A stretch of 64,000 nt of DNA, taken from assembly GCF_012932965.1 (NCBI RefSeq), contig NZ_JABBXH010000003.1:124001-188000 (forward strand). Direction: 5' to 3'. The stretch's first letter is position 1. Each line of letters opens with the position of its first letter. Positions 36,677 through 45,598 of this stretch are shown here, piece after piece. The DNA is from Thalassotalea algicola. GTDB lineage: Bacteria > Pseudomonadota > Gammaproteobacteria > Enterobacterales > Alteromonadaceae. The position numbers were made by a program, and so were the translations under genes. Below the pieces are notes generated by a model. The model was given only the letters and a program-made list of their open reading frames with translations, made no database searches and was not told the DNA's origin.

Positions 36677-37017
36677 TATTTAACTCCTTTGACGAGCTGT
36701 TTGGTGATCCATTTAGCTTCTTGTTCAGTTAATATTTCTTTCCATGGAGGCATAGCAGTACCGGGACGGCCATACATAATGGTATTGGTAAGGAATAAAG
36801 CAGGTTTGCCTTCTAGGTTTTCAGGCAGCAGTGCAGGCCCAAGCCCCCCTTTTAATGTCATACCATGGCAGGAACCACAGTCTTGCTTGAGCAAGTGCAT
36901 TAGCTGAGCTTGTCGTGCTTTTGTTAGGTTTTCTGTTTGCTTAGCATCTGCCGAAAAAGTGGCACTGTTAAGCAGCAGGGCAACTAGCCCCGCAAATGTA
37001 ATATGTTTCATTGTCAT
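36676..37017 (-). CDS. nirC: Small periplasmic cytochrome c NirC
   Basis: This 113-residue monoheme cytochrome has a signal peptide (cleavage near ADA), heme site C47-GS-C50-H51 and axial Met in GTAMPPWKEIL. NirC in Pseudomonas is thought to carry electrons for heme d1 maturation or nitrite reduction. It is the first gene of the operon; the 150 bases upstream hold the likely promoter and an FNR/Dnr-like half-match. Confidence 0.93.
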   Translation of the reverse strand: MTMKHITFAGLVALLLNSATFSADAKQTENLTKARQAQLMHLLKQDCGSCHGMTLKGGLGPALLPENLEGKPALFLTNTIMYGRPGTAMPPWKEILTEQEAKWITKQLVKGVK

Positions 37018-37081
37018 GCGCTTTCATTGTCCTAATGAACAAATCTGGCACTAATGTAACAGCAATGTTTGAGTGAAAGTT

Positions 37082-37095
37082 TTGCGCAAGATCAC
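37082..37095 (-). promoter_or_regulatory. Candidate FNR/Dnr-type site upstream of nirC
   Basis: The plus-strand sequence TTGCG-CAAG-ATCAC matches the FNR-family pattern TTGAT-N4-ATCAA at 7 of 10 positions, centred about 72 bases before the nirC ATG. A second palindrome TTGATCAA lies at 37137-37144. Denitrification operons are usually under such control; this is an inference from pattern and position. Confidence 0.4.
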
Positions 37096-37167
37096 AATTT
37101 GAAACGGAATCACTAAAAAACGTAAATATGCTGTTCTTGATCAAAAAACGATGTTTTTTTGTACGAA

Positions 37168-38184
37168 TTATTCGAGATTTATCGGTGTTTTATTGGGTTG
37201 GCCAGCTATTTCTCGAACTAATTTTGGCATTAAAAAGCCGGGTAAAATGGTCATTAATTCATTAACGAGTGAAACTGCTTGTTGTTCATCTACTTCAAAA
37301 TGGGCTGCACCTTGTACTTTGTCTAGCAAGTGCAAATAGTAGGGCTGAATGCCAATATCAAATATGTTTTCACAAAGGCTAGCGAGTGTTTCTGCATTAT
37401 CATTTACGCCTTTTAACAAAACGCTTTGGTTAAACATTGCTATACGCTTATTCGCTAGTTTTTCAATAGCTTGACTAACATGCCCATCTATTTCTTGTGA
37501 GTGATTTATGTGGAAAACAATCGCACATTTAAGTCGAGAGTTTGCTAGAAGCTCAACAAATTGATTGGTAATTCGACTTGGAATAACAATAGGCAGGCGA
37601 GTATGAATTCGTAGTCGCTTTACGTGCTCTATTGCTTCTATTTCATTAACTAGCCAAGTTAGGTGCTGATCATTAGCCATTAGCGGGTCACCACCGCTAA
37701 AAATCACTTCATTGATTTCACCATGCTGACGAATATAGTTAAGTGCTTCTTGCCAACGCACTTTATTTGGACTGTTATCTTGGTATGGAAAATGGCGACG
37801 AAAGCAATAACGACAGTTAATGGCACAACCTGCTTTTACTATCATCAAAACGCGGTGTTTGTATTTATGTAGTAAACCTTCGGCAACAGTATCGTGTTCT
37901 TCAAGCGGATCGGTGACAAAGCCTTCCATTTGGTGGAACTCTTCAGCAAAAGGCATTACTTGCTTTAATAACGGATCGTTAATATCGCCAGACTTTATTC
38001 TACTTATATATGGCTTAGGTACTCTCACTGGAAATAGTTTTCGTGCAGCAAAGTGTTTTTGATAGTGCTGAGGGTCAATTGATAACATTTGCAACAGCTG
38101 TTGAGGATCGGTAACAACGTTGGCCAACTCTTTTTGCCAAGAAGTGTGCAAATGTGATTCGATTTGAGTTATTATCTGCGGCAT
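37168..38184 (-). CDS. epmB: EF-P beta-lysylation protein EpmB (lysine 2,3-aminomutase-like)
   Basis: This 338-residue radical SAM protein has the cluster motif [15 protein letters not shown] and the KamA-type segments [17 protein letters not shown] and [12 protein letters not shown]. EpmB converts alpha-lysine to (R)-beta-lysine, which EpmA attaches to EF-P. It is shorter than true lysine 2,3-aminomutases, as is usual for EpmB. It is divergent from efp with 37 bases between starts, the common gammaproteobacterial arrangement. It lies upstream of the nir operon on the same strand. Confidence 0.95.
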   Translation of the reverse strand: MPQIITQIESHLHTSWQKELANVVTDPQQLLQMLSIDPQHYQKHFAARKLFPVRVPKPYISRIKSGDINDPLLKQVMPFAEEFHQMEGFVTDPLEEHDTVAEGLLHKYKHRVLMIVKAGCAINCRYCFRRHFPYQDNSPNKVRWQEALNYIRQHGEINEVIFSGGDPLMANDQHLTWLVNEIEAIEHVKRLRIHTRLPIVIPSRITNQFVELLANSRLKCAIVFHINHSQEIDGHVSQAIEKLANKRIAMFNQSVLLKGVNDNAETLASLCENIFDIGIQPYYLHLLDKVQGAAHFEVDEQQAVSLVNELMTILPGFLMPKLVREIAGQPNKTPINLE

Positions 38185-38221
38185 TTGTTATTTCAATCTC
38201 TCGAAAGTAAAGCGAGTAACT

Positions 38222-38791
38222 ATGGCTTCTTTTAGTACCAACCAATTTAAAGCCGGTCTTAAATTAATGATCGACGGCGAACCTTGTAACATCCTTGAAA
38301 ACGAAATCGTTAAACCAGGTAAAGGTCAAGCATTCAACCGCGTAAAAATCCGTAAACTAATCTCAGGTAAAGTTTTAGAGAAAACGTTCAAATCGGGTGA
38401 GTCAGTAGAAGGCGCTGATGTAATGGATTCAGAGCTAGGCTACTTATATGCCGACGGTGAATTCTGGCATTTTATGAATAATGACACCTTTGAGCAAGTT
38501 GCAGCCGATGAAAAAGCAATTGGCGATACTGCAAAATGGTTAGTTGAAGGCGATGTTTGTACGATTACGTTCTGGAATGGTAACCCAATTTCTGTAGCTC
38601 CACCTAACTTTGTTGAACTAGAAATTACAGAAACTGATCCGGGCCTTAAAGGTGATACAGCCGGAACTGGCGGCAAGCCAGCAACATTAGCGACCGGTGC
38701 GGTAATTCGCGTACCATTATTCGTTCAAATCGGCGAAGTAGTTAAGGTTGATACGCGCAGTGGAGAATACGTTTCTCGCGCAGGCAAGTAG
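38222..38791 (+). CDS. efp: Elongation factor P
   Basis: This 189-residue translation factor relieves ribosome stalling at polyproline. The modified lysine is Lys34 in KPGKGQAF, in agreement with the neighbouring EpmB. The [29 protein letters not shown] and [13 protein letters not shown] segments match E. coli EF-P across the three domains. A strong terminator follows. Confidence 0.99.
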   Translation: MASFSTNQFKAGLKLMIDGEPCNILENEIVKPGKGQAFNRVKIRKLISGKVLEKTFKSGESVEGADVMDSELGYLYADGEFWHFMNNDTFEQVAADEKAIGDTAKWLVEGDVCTITFWNGNPISVAPPNFVELEITETDPGLKGDTAGTGGKPATLATGAVIRVPLFVQIGEVVKVDTRSGEYVSRAGK

Positions 38792-38815
38792 TAACGCTAA
38801 TTACGTTTGAATAAT

Positions 38816-38842
38816 AAAAAGCTCGCTTAGGCGAGCTTTTTT
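38816..38842. terminator. Terminator between efp and the CMD-family gene
   Basis: AAAAAGCTCGC pairs with GCGAGCTTTTTT around TTAG; works in both directions for the convergent genes. Confidence 0.92.
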
Positions 38843-38843
38843 G

Positions 38844-39434
38844 TTAAACGTGTTTACCACCTGTCCAACCGCCTTGGCTAAGTACCTCATTGCCAAGTGC
38901 TTTAGGGCTTTCTTCTAAATCGGTAGCCATGGAATCATTCCAGCGATTTAAAAATCCGTAAAGGCATACAGCACCAAGAATTTCGACAATTTGGTTTTCA
39001 CTCCAATGCTGCTTCATCTCAACCATTAAAGCTTCATCAACTGCATTGGGTACAGAGCCAGCCGCTAGGGCGTAATCTAATGCAACACGTTCTGCAGGTG
39101 TATATAGGTCACTCGTTTTGTAGTCCCAAATCGCTTGAACTTTTTCGTGACTAACGCCATGAATTTCCGCTGCAATTAATGAATGGGCTTCACAATATTG
39201 GCAACCCGCTGCACGACTACAAAAATGGGCAATAAGGCGTTTGAACCCTAAATCTACTTCACTATCTTGTGACATTACAGCTTTTGTTAATTCGCCAAAG
39301 CCTTTCACAATCGCAGGTTTGCGTTGCATCGTTAGTAAGCTGTTAGGTACGAAGCCAAGGATTCTCTCGAATATCGCAAAGTCGTCGGCTAGCTCTGGTG
39401 TGGTATCAGGTGATAGTGGTTCTAAATGTGCCAT
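38844..39434 (-). CDS. Carboxymuconolactone decarboxylase (AhpD-like) family protein
   Basis: This 196-residue, all-helical protein has the AhpD-like redox motif CQYCEAHS (CxxC then His three residues on) preceded by LIAHFCSRAAG. Family members are peroxidase-related or of unknown function; the CxxC suggests peroxidase or thiol chemistry. NQIVEILGAVCLYGFLNRWND is the usual C-terminal signature. It is transcribed alone. Confidence 0.85.
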   Translation of the reverse strand: MAHLEPLSPDTTPELADDFAIFERILGFVPNSLLTMQRKPAIVKGFGELTKAVMSQDSEVDLGFKRLIAHFCSRAAGCQYCEAHSLIAAEIHGVSHEKVQAIWDYKTSDLYTPAERVALDYALAAGSVPNAVDEALMVEMKQHWSENQIVEILGAVCLYGFLNRWNDSMATDLEESPKALGNEVLSQGGWTGGKHV

Positions 39435-39630
39435 AGGGCATCCTTATTGTTATTGTAAGTTTGTTCAGCTTAGTAATGACAATAAATCTAGACAAAAAAT
39501 TTCACGCTTTGATGAAATTCTATTTGTAAACTTTAATTGCTACTGACTGTAAATTAATCGCAGCCAAGCTATTGAAATTATAGCGTTAGCCCACATACTA
39601 ACTAACTCGGTAAAGTAAAGGTTTAACTCA

Positions 39631-40554
39631 ATGACCCCTGCATTAGAAATCAAAGATCTACAAAAGATTTATAAAGGCGATTTTCACGCCTTAAAAGGTA
39701 TTAGCTTGTCAGTTGAACAAGGTGATTTTTTTGCATTATTGGGGCCAAATGGCGCGGGAAAATCAACGACAATTGGTGTCATTACTTCTTTGGTTAATAA
39801 GACATCTGGTACGGTAAAAGTCTTTGGTCATGATATTGATAAAGCGCTAGAAACTGCGAAAAGCTTTATAGGCTTAGTGCCACAAGAATTTAATTTTAAC
39901 CAGTTTGAATCGCTTACTAGAATATTGGTTAATCAAGCAGGCTATTATGGTGTAGAGCGTAATATTGCTCACAAACGTGCTGAGAAATATTTAAAGCAGC
40001 TCGACCTTTGGGAAAAGCGTGATACTCCCGCCCGTATGCTATCTGGTGGTATGAAACGACGATTAATGATCGCCAGAGCGTTAATGCATGAACCTAAGGT
40101 ACTTATATTAGATGAACCAACAGCGGGTGTAGATATCGAACTTCGTCGCTCTATGTGGGAGTTTCTACGTGAACTTAACGCAGAAGGTATAACGATTATT
40201 CTAACGACTCATTACCTTGAAGAAGCAGAAATGCTGTGTCGTAATATCGCTATTATCGACAATGGGCAAATTGTTGAAAACACCAGTATGAAGCAATTGT
40301 TGGCAACCTTAGATATCGAAACGTTTATTTTGGATTTGCCCGCCAATAGTATTCAAGCAACATTGAATGATTTTAGTTATCGCCAAATTGATGATCACAC
40401 CCTAGAAGTTGATGTGAAAAAGACACAAGGCCTCAATAGCGTATTTGCTCAGTTATCAGAACAAGGTGTACAAGTATTAAGTATGCGTAATAAATCAAAT
40501 CGTCTGGAAGAGCTATTTGTTCGTCTGGTCGCCAATAAAGAGCCAGCGGCGTAG
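39631..40554 (+). CDS. ABC-2 exporter ATPase (YadG-like)
   Basis: This 307-residue ATPase has Walker A GPNGAGKST, Q-loop LVPQEFNFN, signature LSGGMKRRLMIARAL, Walker B LILDEPTAGVD and the H-loop TTHYLEEAE. A short C-terminal domain follows. It pairs with the permease 10 bases downstream. The closest relative by feel is E. coli YadG; substrate unknown. Confidence 0.93.
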   Translation: MTPALEIKDLQKIYKGDFHALKGISLSVEQGDFFALLGPNGAGKSTTIGVITSLVNKTSGTVKVFGHDIDKALETAKSFIGLVPQEFNFNQFESLTRILVNQAGYYGVERNIAHKRAEKYLKQLDLWEKRDTPARMLSGGMKRRLMIARALMHEPKVLILDEPTAGVDIELRRSMWEFLRELNAEGITIILTTHYLEEAEMLCRNIAIIDNGQIVENTSMKQLLATLDIETFILDLPANSIQATLNDFSYRQIDDHTLEVDVKKTQGLNSVFAQLSEQGVQVLSMRNKSNRLEELFVRLVANKEPAA

Positions 40555-40563
40555 AGGATTAAT

Positions 40564-41337
40564 ATGATGTCTAGTACCAACTTTATTGCATTGAAAAGTA
40601 TTCTTCACAAGGAAGTTCATCGCTTTATGCGTATTTGGGTGCAAACCCTAGTGCCGCCAGCGATAACAATCAGTTTATATTTTGTGATTTTTGGCTCACT
40701 TATCGGTAGTCGAATTGGCCAAATGGGCGGCTTTGATTATATGTCGTTTATTGTCCCTGGTTTGATCATGATGAGCGTTATTACTAACTCCTATTCTAAT
40801 GTCGCGTCGTCTTTTTTTAGCGCCAAATGGCAACGTAATGTTGAAGAAATGCTGGTGGCCCCTGTGCCTAATTGGGTAATTGTTGCCGGTTACGTTGGTG
40901 GTGGCATGTCGCGCGGCATATTAGTTGGCTGTATTGTTACCCTCATCGCGTTATTTTTTACTGATATTCAAATTCACAATATTTGGGTAATTTTACTAAC
41001 GGTGAGCTTAACATCAGCTGTTTTCGCATTGGGTGGTCTTATTAACGCGGTATTTGCTGGTAGTTTTGACGATATTTCAATTATCCCTACATTTGTTCTA
41101 ACACCACTTACCTATTTAGGTGGCGTGTTTTATTCAATCAGTTTATTGCCGCCTTTTTGGCAGGGTGTTTCACAAATTAACCCAATTGTGTATATGGTTA
41201 ATGCGTTCCGCTATGGCTTTTTAGGTATTTCTGATGTTGAGTTATCGACTGCTTTTACGGTATTAGGGATTTTCATCATCGGTCTTTGGGCAACGGCAAT
41301 GTATTTAATTAAAAAGGGTATTGGCTTAAGAAGCTAG
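40564..41337 (+). CDS. ABC-2 type permease (YadH-like)
   Basis: This 257-residue protein has six membrane helices and the ABC-2 permease signature TFVLTPLTYLGGVFYSISLLP. It makes a homodimeric channel with the upstream ATPase. YadGH-type pairs are widespread, with unknown cargo. The following TrmB-like methyltransferase is only 10 bases downstream. Confidence 0.92.
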   Translation: MMSSTNFIALKSILHKEVHRFMRIWVQTLVPPAITISLYFVIFGSLIGSRIGQMGGFDYMSFIVPGLIMMSVITNSYSNVASSFFSAKWQRNVEEMLVAPVPNWVIVAGYVGGGMSRGILVGCIVTLIALFFTDIQIHNIWVILLTVSLTSAVFALGGLINAVFAGSFDDISIIPTFVLTPLTYLGGVFYSISLLPPFWQGVSQINPIVYMVNAFRYGFLGISDVELSTAFTVLGIFIIGLWATAMYLIKKGIGLRS

Positions 41338-41347
41338 GTCAAACACT

Positions 41348-42043
41348 ATGTCTGAAAATCAATTAATAACGGGTGATTCTAAAGCAATAGTAACTAACCA
41401 AGACGGTATTCATGAGAACTTAACCCAAGTTGTAGAAAAACATTTGTCACATCAATTTGAAAAACCTTACCAGCAGCATACGCTGGAGGCGTTTAAGCAA
41501 CTTGATGAAAAAGTAAAAGCTTGGCAAGGTGAAGTTATATTAGATGCGTGTTGCGGTGTAGGCCAAAGCACGCGTTTATTAGCAAAAGAAAACCCGCAAG
41601 CACTAGTTATTGGTGTCGATAAATCAGCAAATCGCACGAATAGAAATGTTGAAGAGCATTTCCCTGTCGATATTAGCGGCGTTGATAACTATATTATTGT
41701 CCGAGCAAATTTGAATGACTTTTATCGCTTAGTTGAACAAGCAAAATGGCCGATCAGTAAGCATTACATTCTATACCCAAATCCGTGGCCCAAGTCTAAG
41801 CACTTACAGCGTCGATGGCATGGCGCGGCTGTTTTTCCTAGTATTATCAAAATTGGCCAGCAAATTATCTTACGTAGTAATTGGTTGCTTTATTTGGAAG
41901 AGTTTTCTGTTGCGGCAAAAATTGCAGGACGTAATGGGAATATTAACGAAGTTACACTACTGTCTGGGCAAATAGCTCTCACCCCTTTTGAAGCCAAATT
42001 TATTGCTAGTGGTCAACAATGTTGGCAACTAACGGTTGATTAA
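41348..42043 (+). CDS. TrmB-like SAM-dependent methyltransferase paralogue
   Basis: This 231-residue protein has a Rossmann-type SAM site VILDACCGVGQSTRLLA with IGVDKS. A segment YPNPWPKSKHLQRRWHG resembles the PDPWPKxxHxKRR signature of tRNA (guanine-46-N7) methyltransferase. The N-terminal 40 residues and the substituted PDP (here YPNP) show it is not the standard TrmB; it may methylate another RNA or substrate. It ends a three-gene run with the ABC exporter. Confidence 0.78.
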   Translation: MSENQLITGDSKAIVTNQDGIHENLTQVVEKHLSHQFEKPYQQHTLEAFKQLDEKVKAWQGEVILDACCGVGQSTRLLAKENPQALVIGVDKSANRTNRNVEEHFPVDISGVDNYIIVRANLNDFYRLVEQAKWPISKHYILYPNPWPKSKHLQRRWHGAAVFPSIIKIGQQIILRSNWLLYLEEFSVAAKIAGRNGNINEVTLLSGQIALTPFEAKFIASGQQCWQLTVD

Positions 42044-42181
42044 TTTCAGCACTTATTAGTGAATATGACGAACTAAACATTCGTCATATTGCTCACCTTT
42101 CTGTAAATGTCTAATAAAATCAATAGCTAAGATATTTGGCCTGATCTTTGTTACATCATAATTGTATTAAGGAGAATAATT

Positions 42182-42271
42182 ATGACTAACAATATCAAAA
42201 GAAATGTATTAACTGTGGCGATTTCAACCATCATGGTCGCGCAAGCCTCTATTATCTATATTGGCATGTAA
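42182..42271 (+). CDS. Putative 29-residue single-helix membrane peptide
   Basis: An ATG with a strong ribosome site (AAGGAG, 6-7 bases upstream) opens a 29-residue frame starting MTNNIKRN, followed by a hydrophobic helix (VLTVAISTIMVAQASIIYIGM). A possible promoter (TTGTTA...CATAAT) lies just upstream. It sits in the 343-base gap between the methyltransferase and panP genes; nothing else is seen there. It resembles the many tiny membrane proteins of bacteria, but expression is unproven. Confidence 0.4.
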   Translation: MTNNIKRNVLTVAISTIMVAQASIIYIGM

Positions 42272-42386
42272 CTTTTGCTGTTGAAATTAGCCTTCGTTCA
42301 AAGAAACGAGACTTTTTATTAAAATTTGATTAAACTGCCGCATTCGTTTTGATAGCTCACTAGTAATATTTTAACAACGGTAACCT

Positions 42387-44021
42387 ATGACGGCAGGTAA
42401 ACGCGCGGCGGAAGCTTCATTAGAAACGCTTCACCGTATTTTTACAATTCCTGAAGCTCCAGACTCGACCTTAGGTCGTATAGAGAAAGAAATCTCTGAA
42501 AACTTGGCGGGCTTTCTTGGAAATCATATTGTTGCTACGGAACAGGCACTTACAGATATAGAAAAGGATTTTGCAGGCGCAGTTATACCTGAACAGCCGG
42601 CATTTGTATCTGATCATATGCATCACCTACTTGATAAGTTGGTGTCGCGCTCTGTTCATACCTCAAGCCCGAGCTTTATTGGGCATATGACCTCAGCCTT
42701 ACCTTATTTTATATTGCCACTGTCAAAGCTAATGGTAGGGCTTAATCAAAACCTTGTAAAAATTGAAACTTCCAAAGCATTTACGCCGTTAGAGCGCCAA
42801 GTACTTGGCATGATGCATCGCCTTGTTTATAGCGAACATGAAGATTTTTACCAAAACTGGATGCATAGTGCCAATCACTCGTTAGGTGCTTTTTGTTCAG
42901 GTGGCACGGTCGCCAATTTAACCGCGCTTTGGGTTGCTCGCAACAATATGCTTAAAGCTGACGGTGACTTTAAAGGCGTAGCCAGAGAAGGTTTATTTAA
43001 GGCATTAAAACACTATGGCTATGAAGGTATGGCTATTTTAGTGTCTGAGCGTGGGCATTATTCACTTAAAAAATCCGCTGATGTTTTAGGTTTAGGTCAG
43101 GAAAGTGTTATTGCAATACCAACCGATGACCGCAACCGTATTGATTGCCAGAAGCTTGAAGAAAAATGCCAAGCATTAGCTAAAGACAATATTAAAGTAC
43201 TTAGTATTGTTGGTGTTGCCGGTACAACAGAGACCGGTAATATTGATCCGCTTAGCGATATGGCGGACATCGCTGAAAAATACCAATGTCATTTCCATGT
43301 TGATGCAGCGTGGGGCGGTGCGACCTTATTATCCAATAAATATCGTTCACTACTTGATGGGATAGAGCGTGCAGACTCTGTTACTATCGACGCGCACAAG
43401 CAAATGTATGTACCAATGGGCGCTGGATTAGTGGTATTTAAAAACCCATCGTCAGTAGCTGCCATTGAGCACCATGCAGAATACATACTGCGCAAAGGCT
43501 CTAAAGATTTAGGTAGCCACACCCTAGAAGGTTCACGCCCTGGTATGGCGATGCTAGTGTATGCAAGTTTGCATATTATTAGCCGTCCAGGTTATGAATT
43601 ACTGATTAACCAAGGTATTGATAAAGCGAAGTATTTTGCAAGCCTTATTGATCAGCATTCAGAGTTTGAATTGGTCACGCAACCAGAATTGTGTTTACTC
43701 ACTTATCGCTATGTACCTTCACAAGTACAGGCATTTATGGCAACAGCTGACGTTGACACTAATCAACATATTAATCGCTTGATTGATAAGCTCACAAAGT
43801 TTATTCAGAAAAGCCAACGCGAAGCGGGTAAATCTTTCGTTTCACGTACCCGTATCGAAGTTCAAAAGTATGGCGGCGTAAAAGTACTAGTCTTTAGAGT
43901 GGTGCTAGCTAACCCATTAACTACCAATGAAATATTAGAAGATATTCTAGAAGAGCAGGTAGAACTAGCGCAAAAGAGTATTCAGTATTTACCTGAACTT
44001 ATTGAAAATACTAGCTTTTAG
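42387..44021 (+). CDS. panP: PLP-dependent aspartate 1-decarboxylase PanP
   Basis: This 544-residue group II decarboxylase fits PanP, which makes beta-alanine for pantothenate in Vibrio and relatives lacking PanD. The PLP lysine is Lys338 in TIDAHKQMY. FCSGGTVANLTALWVARNN, HVDAAWGG and a long N-terminal helical region with the HTSSPSFIGHMTSALPYF segment are family landmarks. No other pantothenate gene is adjacent. It lies just upstream of the bacteriocin export locus, with a weak terminator or promoter between. Confidence 0.9.
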   Translation: MTAGKRAAEASLETLHRIFTIPEAPDSTLGRIEKEISENLAGFLGNHIVATEQALTDIEKDFAGAVIPEQPAFVSDHMHHLLDKLVSRSVHTSSPSFIGHMTSALPYFILPLSKLMVGLNQNLVKIETSKAFTPLERQVLGMMHRLVYSEHEDFYQNWMHSANHSLGAFCSGGTVANLTALWVARNNMLKADGDFKGVAREGLFKALKHYGYEGMAILVSERGHYSLKKSADVLGLGQESVIAIPTDDRNRIDCQKLEEKCQALAKDNIKVLSIVGVAGTTETGNIDPLSDMADIAEKYQCHFHVDAAWGGATLLSNKYRSLLDGIERADSVTIDAHKQMYVPMGAGLVVFKNPSSVAAIEHHAEYILRKGSKDLGSHTLEGSRPGMAMLVYASLHIISRPGYELLINQGIDKAKYFASLIDQHSEFELVTQPELCLLTYRYVPSQVQAFMATADVDTNQHINRLIDKLTKFIQKSQREAGKSFVSRTRIEVQKYGGVKVLVFRVVLANPLTTNEILEDILEEQVELAQKSIQYLPELIENTSF

Positions 44022-44085
44022 GAAAGTCTTCGACTCCTATTAAGTAGCTAAACATTTTAACCTTGTTGTTTTTTTGTACAGAAAC

Positions 44086-44114
44086 TTGACTTATTTTCAT
44101 ATAAGTCTTATTTT
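44086..44114 (+). promoter_or_regulatory. Promoter with embedded inverted repeat before the HlyD gene (or weak panP terminator)
   Basis: TTGACT (44086-44091) and TATTTT (44109-44114) are 17 bases apart and could drive the bacteriocin locus. The same stretch has a 7-bp perfect inverted repeat GACTTAT/ATAAGTC (44088-44107) followed by a T-rich run, so it could instead be an AT-rich panP terminator or an operator. The sequence alone does not separate these. Confidence 0.45.
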
Positions 44115-44144
44115 TTTTGTAACGAAATATTCAAAGGAATTGAA

Positions 44145-45401
44145 ATGTCGTTATTTAGGCAGGAAGCCGTAACTCATCAAAGTGTGCGCTTAACAGGCGC
44201 TGTATCCTTAGCTCAACCATTATCTATCAAACTTACAGTCTTTATCTTGATGTCTGTGATTTTTGCGATTGTCACCTTTATATTTAATGCTGAGTACTCA
44301 CGTAAAGAAACTGTCCGTGGTTTTCTAATTCCTAATAAGGGGGTAATTAAGAGCTTTGCTAGCCAAGGAGGCACAATCGAAAAGCTATGGGTACAAGAAG
44401 GTGATCGAGTTAACAAAGGTGATCCATTAGTTAATTTAGTTTTGAAGCAAAACAGTGCTGATGGTGTGAGCCTTAGCAGTAAACTGCAGAAACAATTGAA
44501 ATCACAATTAGCTTTACTCGATGATGAGATTAGCCAACATGAAATAATTCGTATTCAAGAGCGTAATAATCTTGAGAATAAGGAAATTTCGTTGCAGCAA
44601 GAGAAGCTAGCGTTGGAGAGTCAATTTAACTTTGCAGATGAAAAGCTTGAGCTTTTGCTGGCTCAACAGGCTTATATTGAACGACTAAATAATAATGGTT
44701 TCGTTTCAAGAGTTGAGAAAGAGGCCCTAATACAGGAATTGCTGCAAGCTAAACAAGAAAAACAAAATATCTTACGCTTGTTGCTTCAACAAAAAAGTCA
44801 ATTAAATCAAGCGATTTTTGATAGAGAAAACTTACCTCGTAAATATGCATTGCTAATTAGCAATTTAATGCGGAAGAAAGCTGAAATTCAAAATCAACTT
44901 GATCAAGTGAGAAATAATTATCGTTACACAGTAACGGCAAGCAATGCTGGCACTATAACAGGTATCCAGATCGTAGAAGGAGAAACTTTACCTTCTTCTA
45001 AAGGGCAATCAATACCATTACTTCATATATTGCCCGTAGAGTCTGTATTAGTAGCAGAAATTCTTGTACCTACACGATCTTCTGGTTTTATTGAAAATGG
45101 TCATGTTTCTCGCTTGAGGTTTGATGCATTTCCTTATCAACGATTTGGTTTCATCGAAAGTGTCATTACTCGAGTAGATAGGGCAATCATTGCACCAAGT
45201 GAGACCTCACTCCCTATTGTATTGAAAGAGCCCGTTTATCGACTAAGAGCGACGTTAAGGCAACAAGAGATGTTAGCTTATGGGCAAAAATTTGAGCTTA
45301 AAAGTGGGATGTTATTTGAGGCCGATATTATGTTGGAAAAACGTACACTTATTGAATGGTTATTAGAACCTATATACAGCTTAAAAGGGCGAGTAAGTTA
45401 A
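44145..45401 (+). CDS. HlyD-family membrane-fusion protein for bacteriocin export
   Basis: This 418-residue periplasmic adaptor has a short cytosolic N-terminus, one membrane helix (about residues 28-47), a biotinyl-lipoyl half (KGVIKSFASQGGTIEKLWVQEGDRV), a long coiled coil (about 105-260) and a barrel domain (VTASNAGTITGIQIVEGE). This is the layout of CvaA/RaxA-type adaptors that pair with C39-peptidase exporters. Such an exporter lies at 46468 in the same direction, with two double-glycine peptide genes between them. A TolC-like outer-membrane partner is not encoded here. Confidence 0.9.
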   Translation: MSLFRQEAVTHQSVRLTGAVSLAQPLSIKLTVFILMSVIFAIVTFIFNAEYSRKETVRGFLIPNKGVIKSFASQGGTIEKLWVQEGDRVNKGDPLVNLVLKQNSADGVSLSSKLQKQLKSQLALLDDEISQHEIIRIQERNNLENKEISLQQEKLALESQFNFADEKLELLLAQQAYIERLNNNGFVSRVEKEALIQELLQAKQEKQNILRLLLQQKSQLNQAIFDRENLPRKYALLISNLMRKKAEIQNQLDQVRNNYRYTVTASNAGTITGIQIVEGETLPSSKGQSIPLLHILPVESVLVAEILVPTRSSGFIENGHVSRLRFDAFPYQRFGFIESVITRVDRAIIAPSETSLPIVLKEPVYRLRATLRQQEMLAYGQKFELKSGMLFEADIMLEKRTLIEWLLEPIYSLKGRVS

Positions 45402-45479
45402 TAGATATTATTAAAATTCGTACCTGAATTCTTCTAATTAAGCAAAATTAAACAATTTGTTTTATTGGAAAGTAAGAGT

Positions 45480-45579
45480 GGCTGACTTTGGTTAACTTTG
45501 AATGGACAACTAAAGCCAGCCTAATAATCGTTAAAACATTTAATAGTTTTAACAAATCACTACCCGACATTAACGTCGG
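45480..45579 (+). other. Three consecutive inverted repeats upstream of the first bacteriocin precursor
   Basis: Hairpin 1 (45480-45521) pairs GGCTG-A-CTTTGGTT with AACTAAAG-C-CAGCC around a 14-base loop. Hairpin 2 (45530-45553) pairs GTTAAAAC with GTTTTAAC. Hairpin 3 (45564-45579) pairs CCGAC with GTCGG and ends 6 bases before the ribosome site of the first precursor. None has a T-run typical of a terminator. They may be an RNA leader, attenuator or protein-binding sites. Confidence 0.6.
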
Positions 45580-45598
45580 ATAAATGGAGTATAACATT

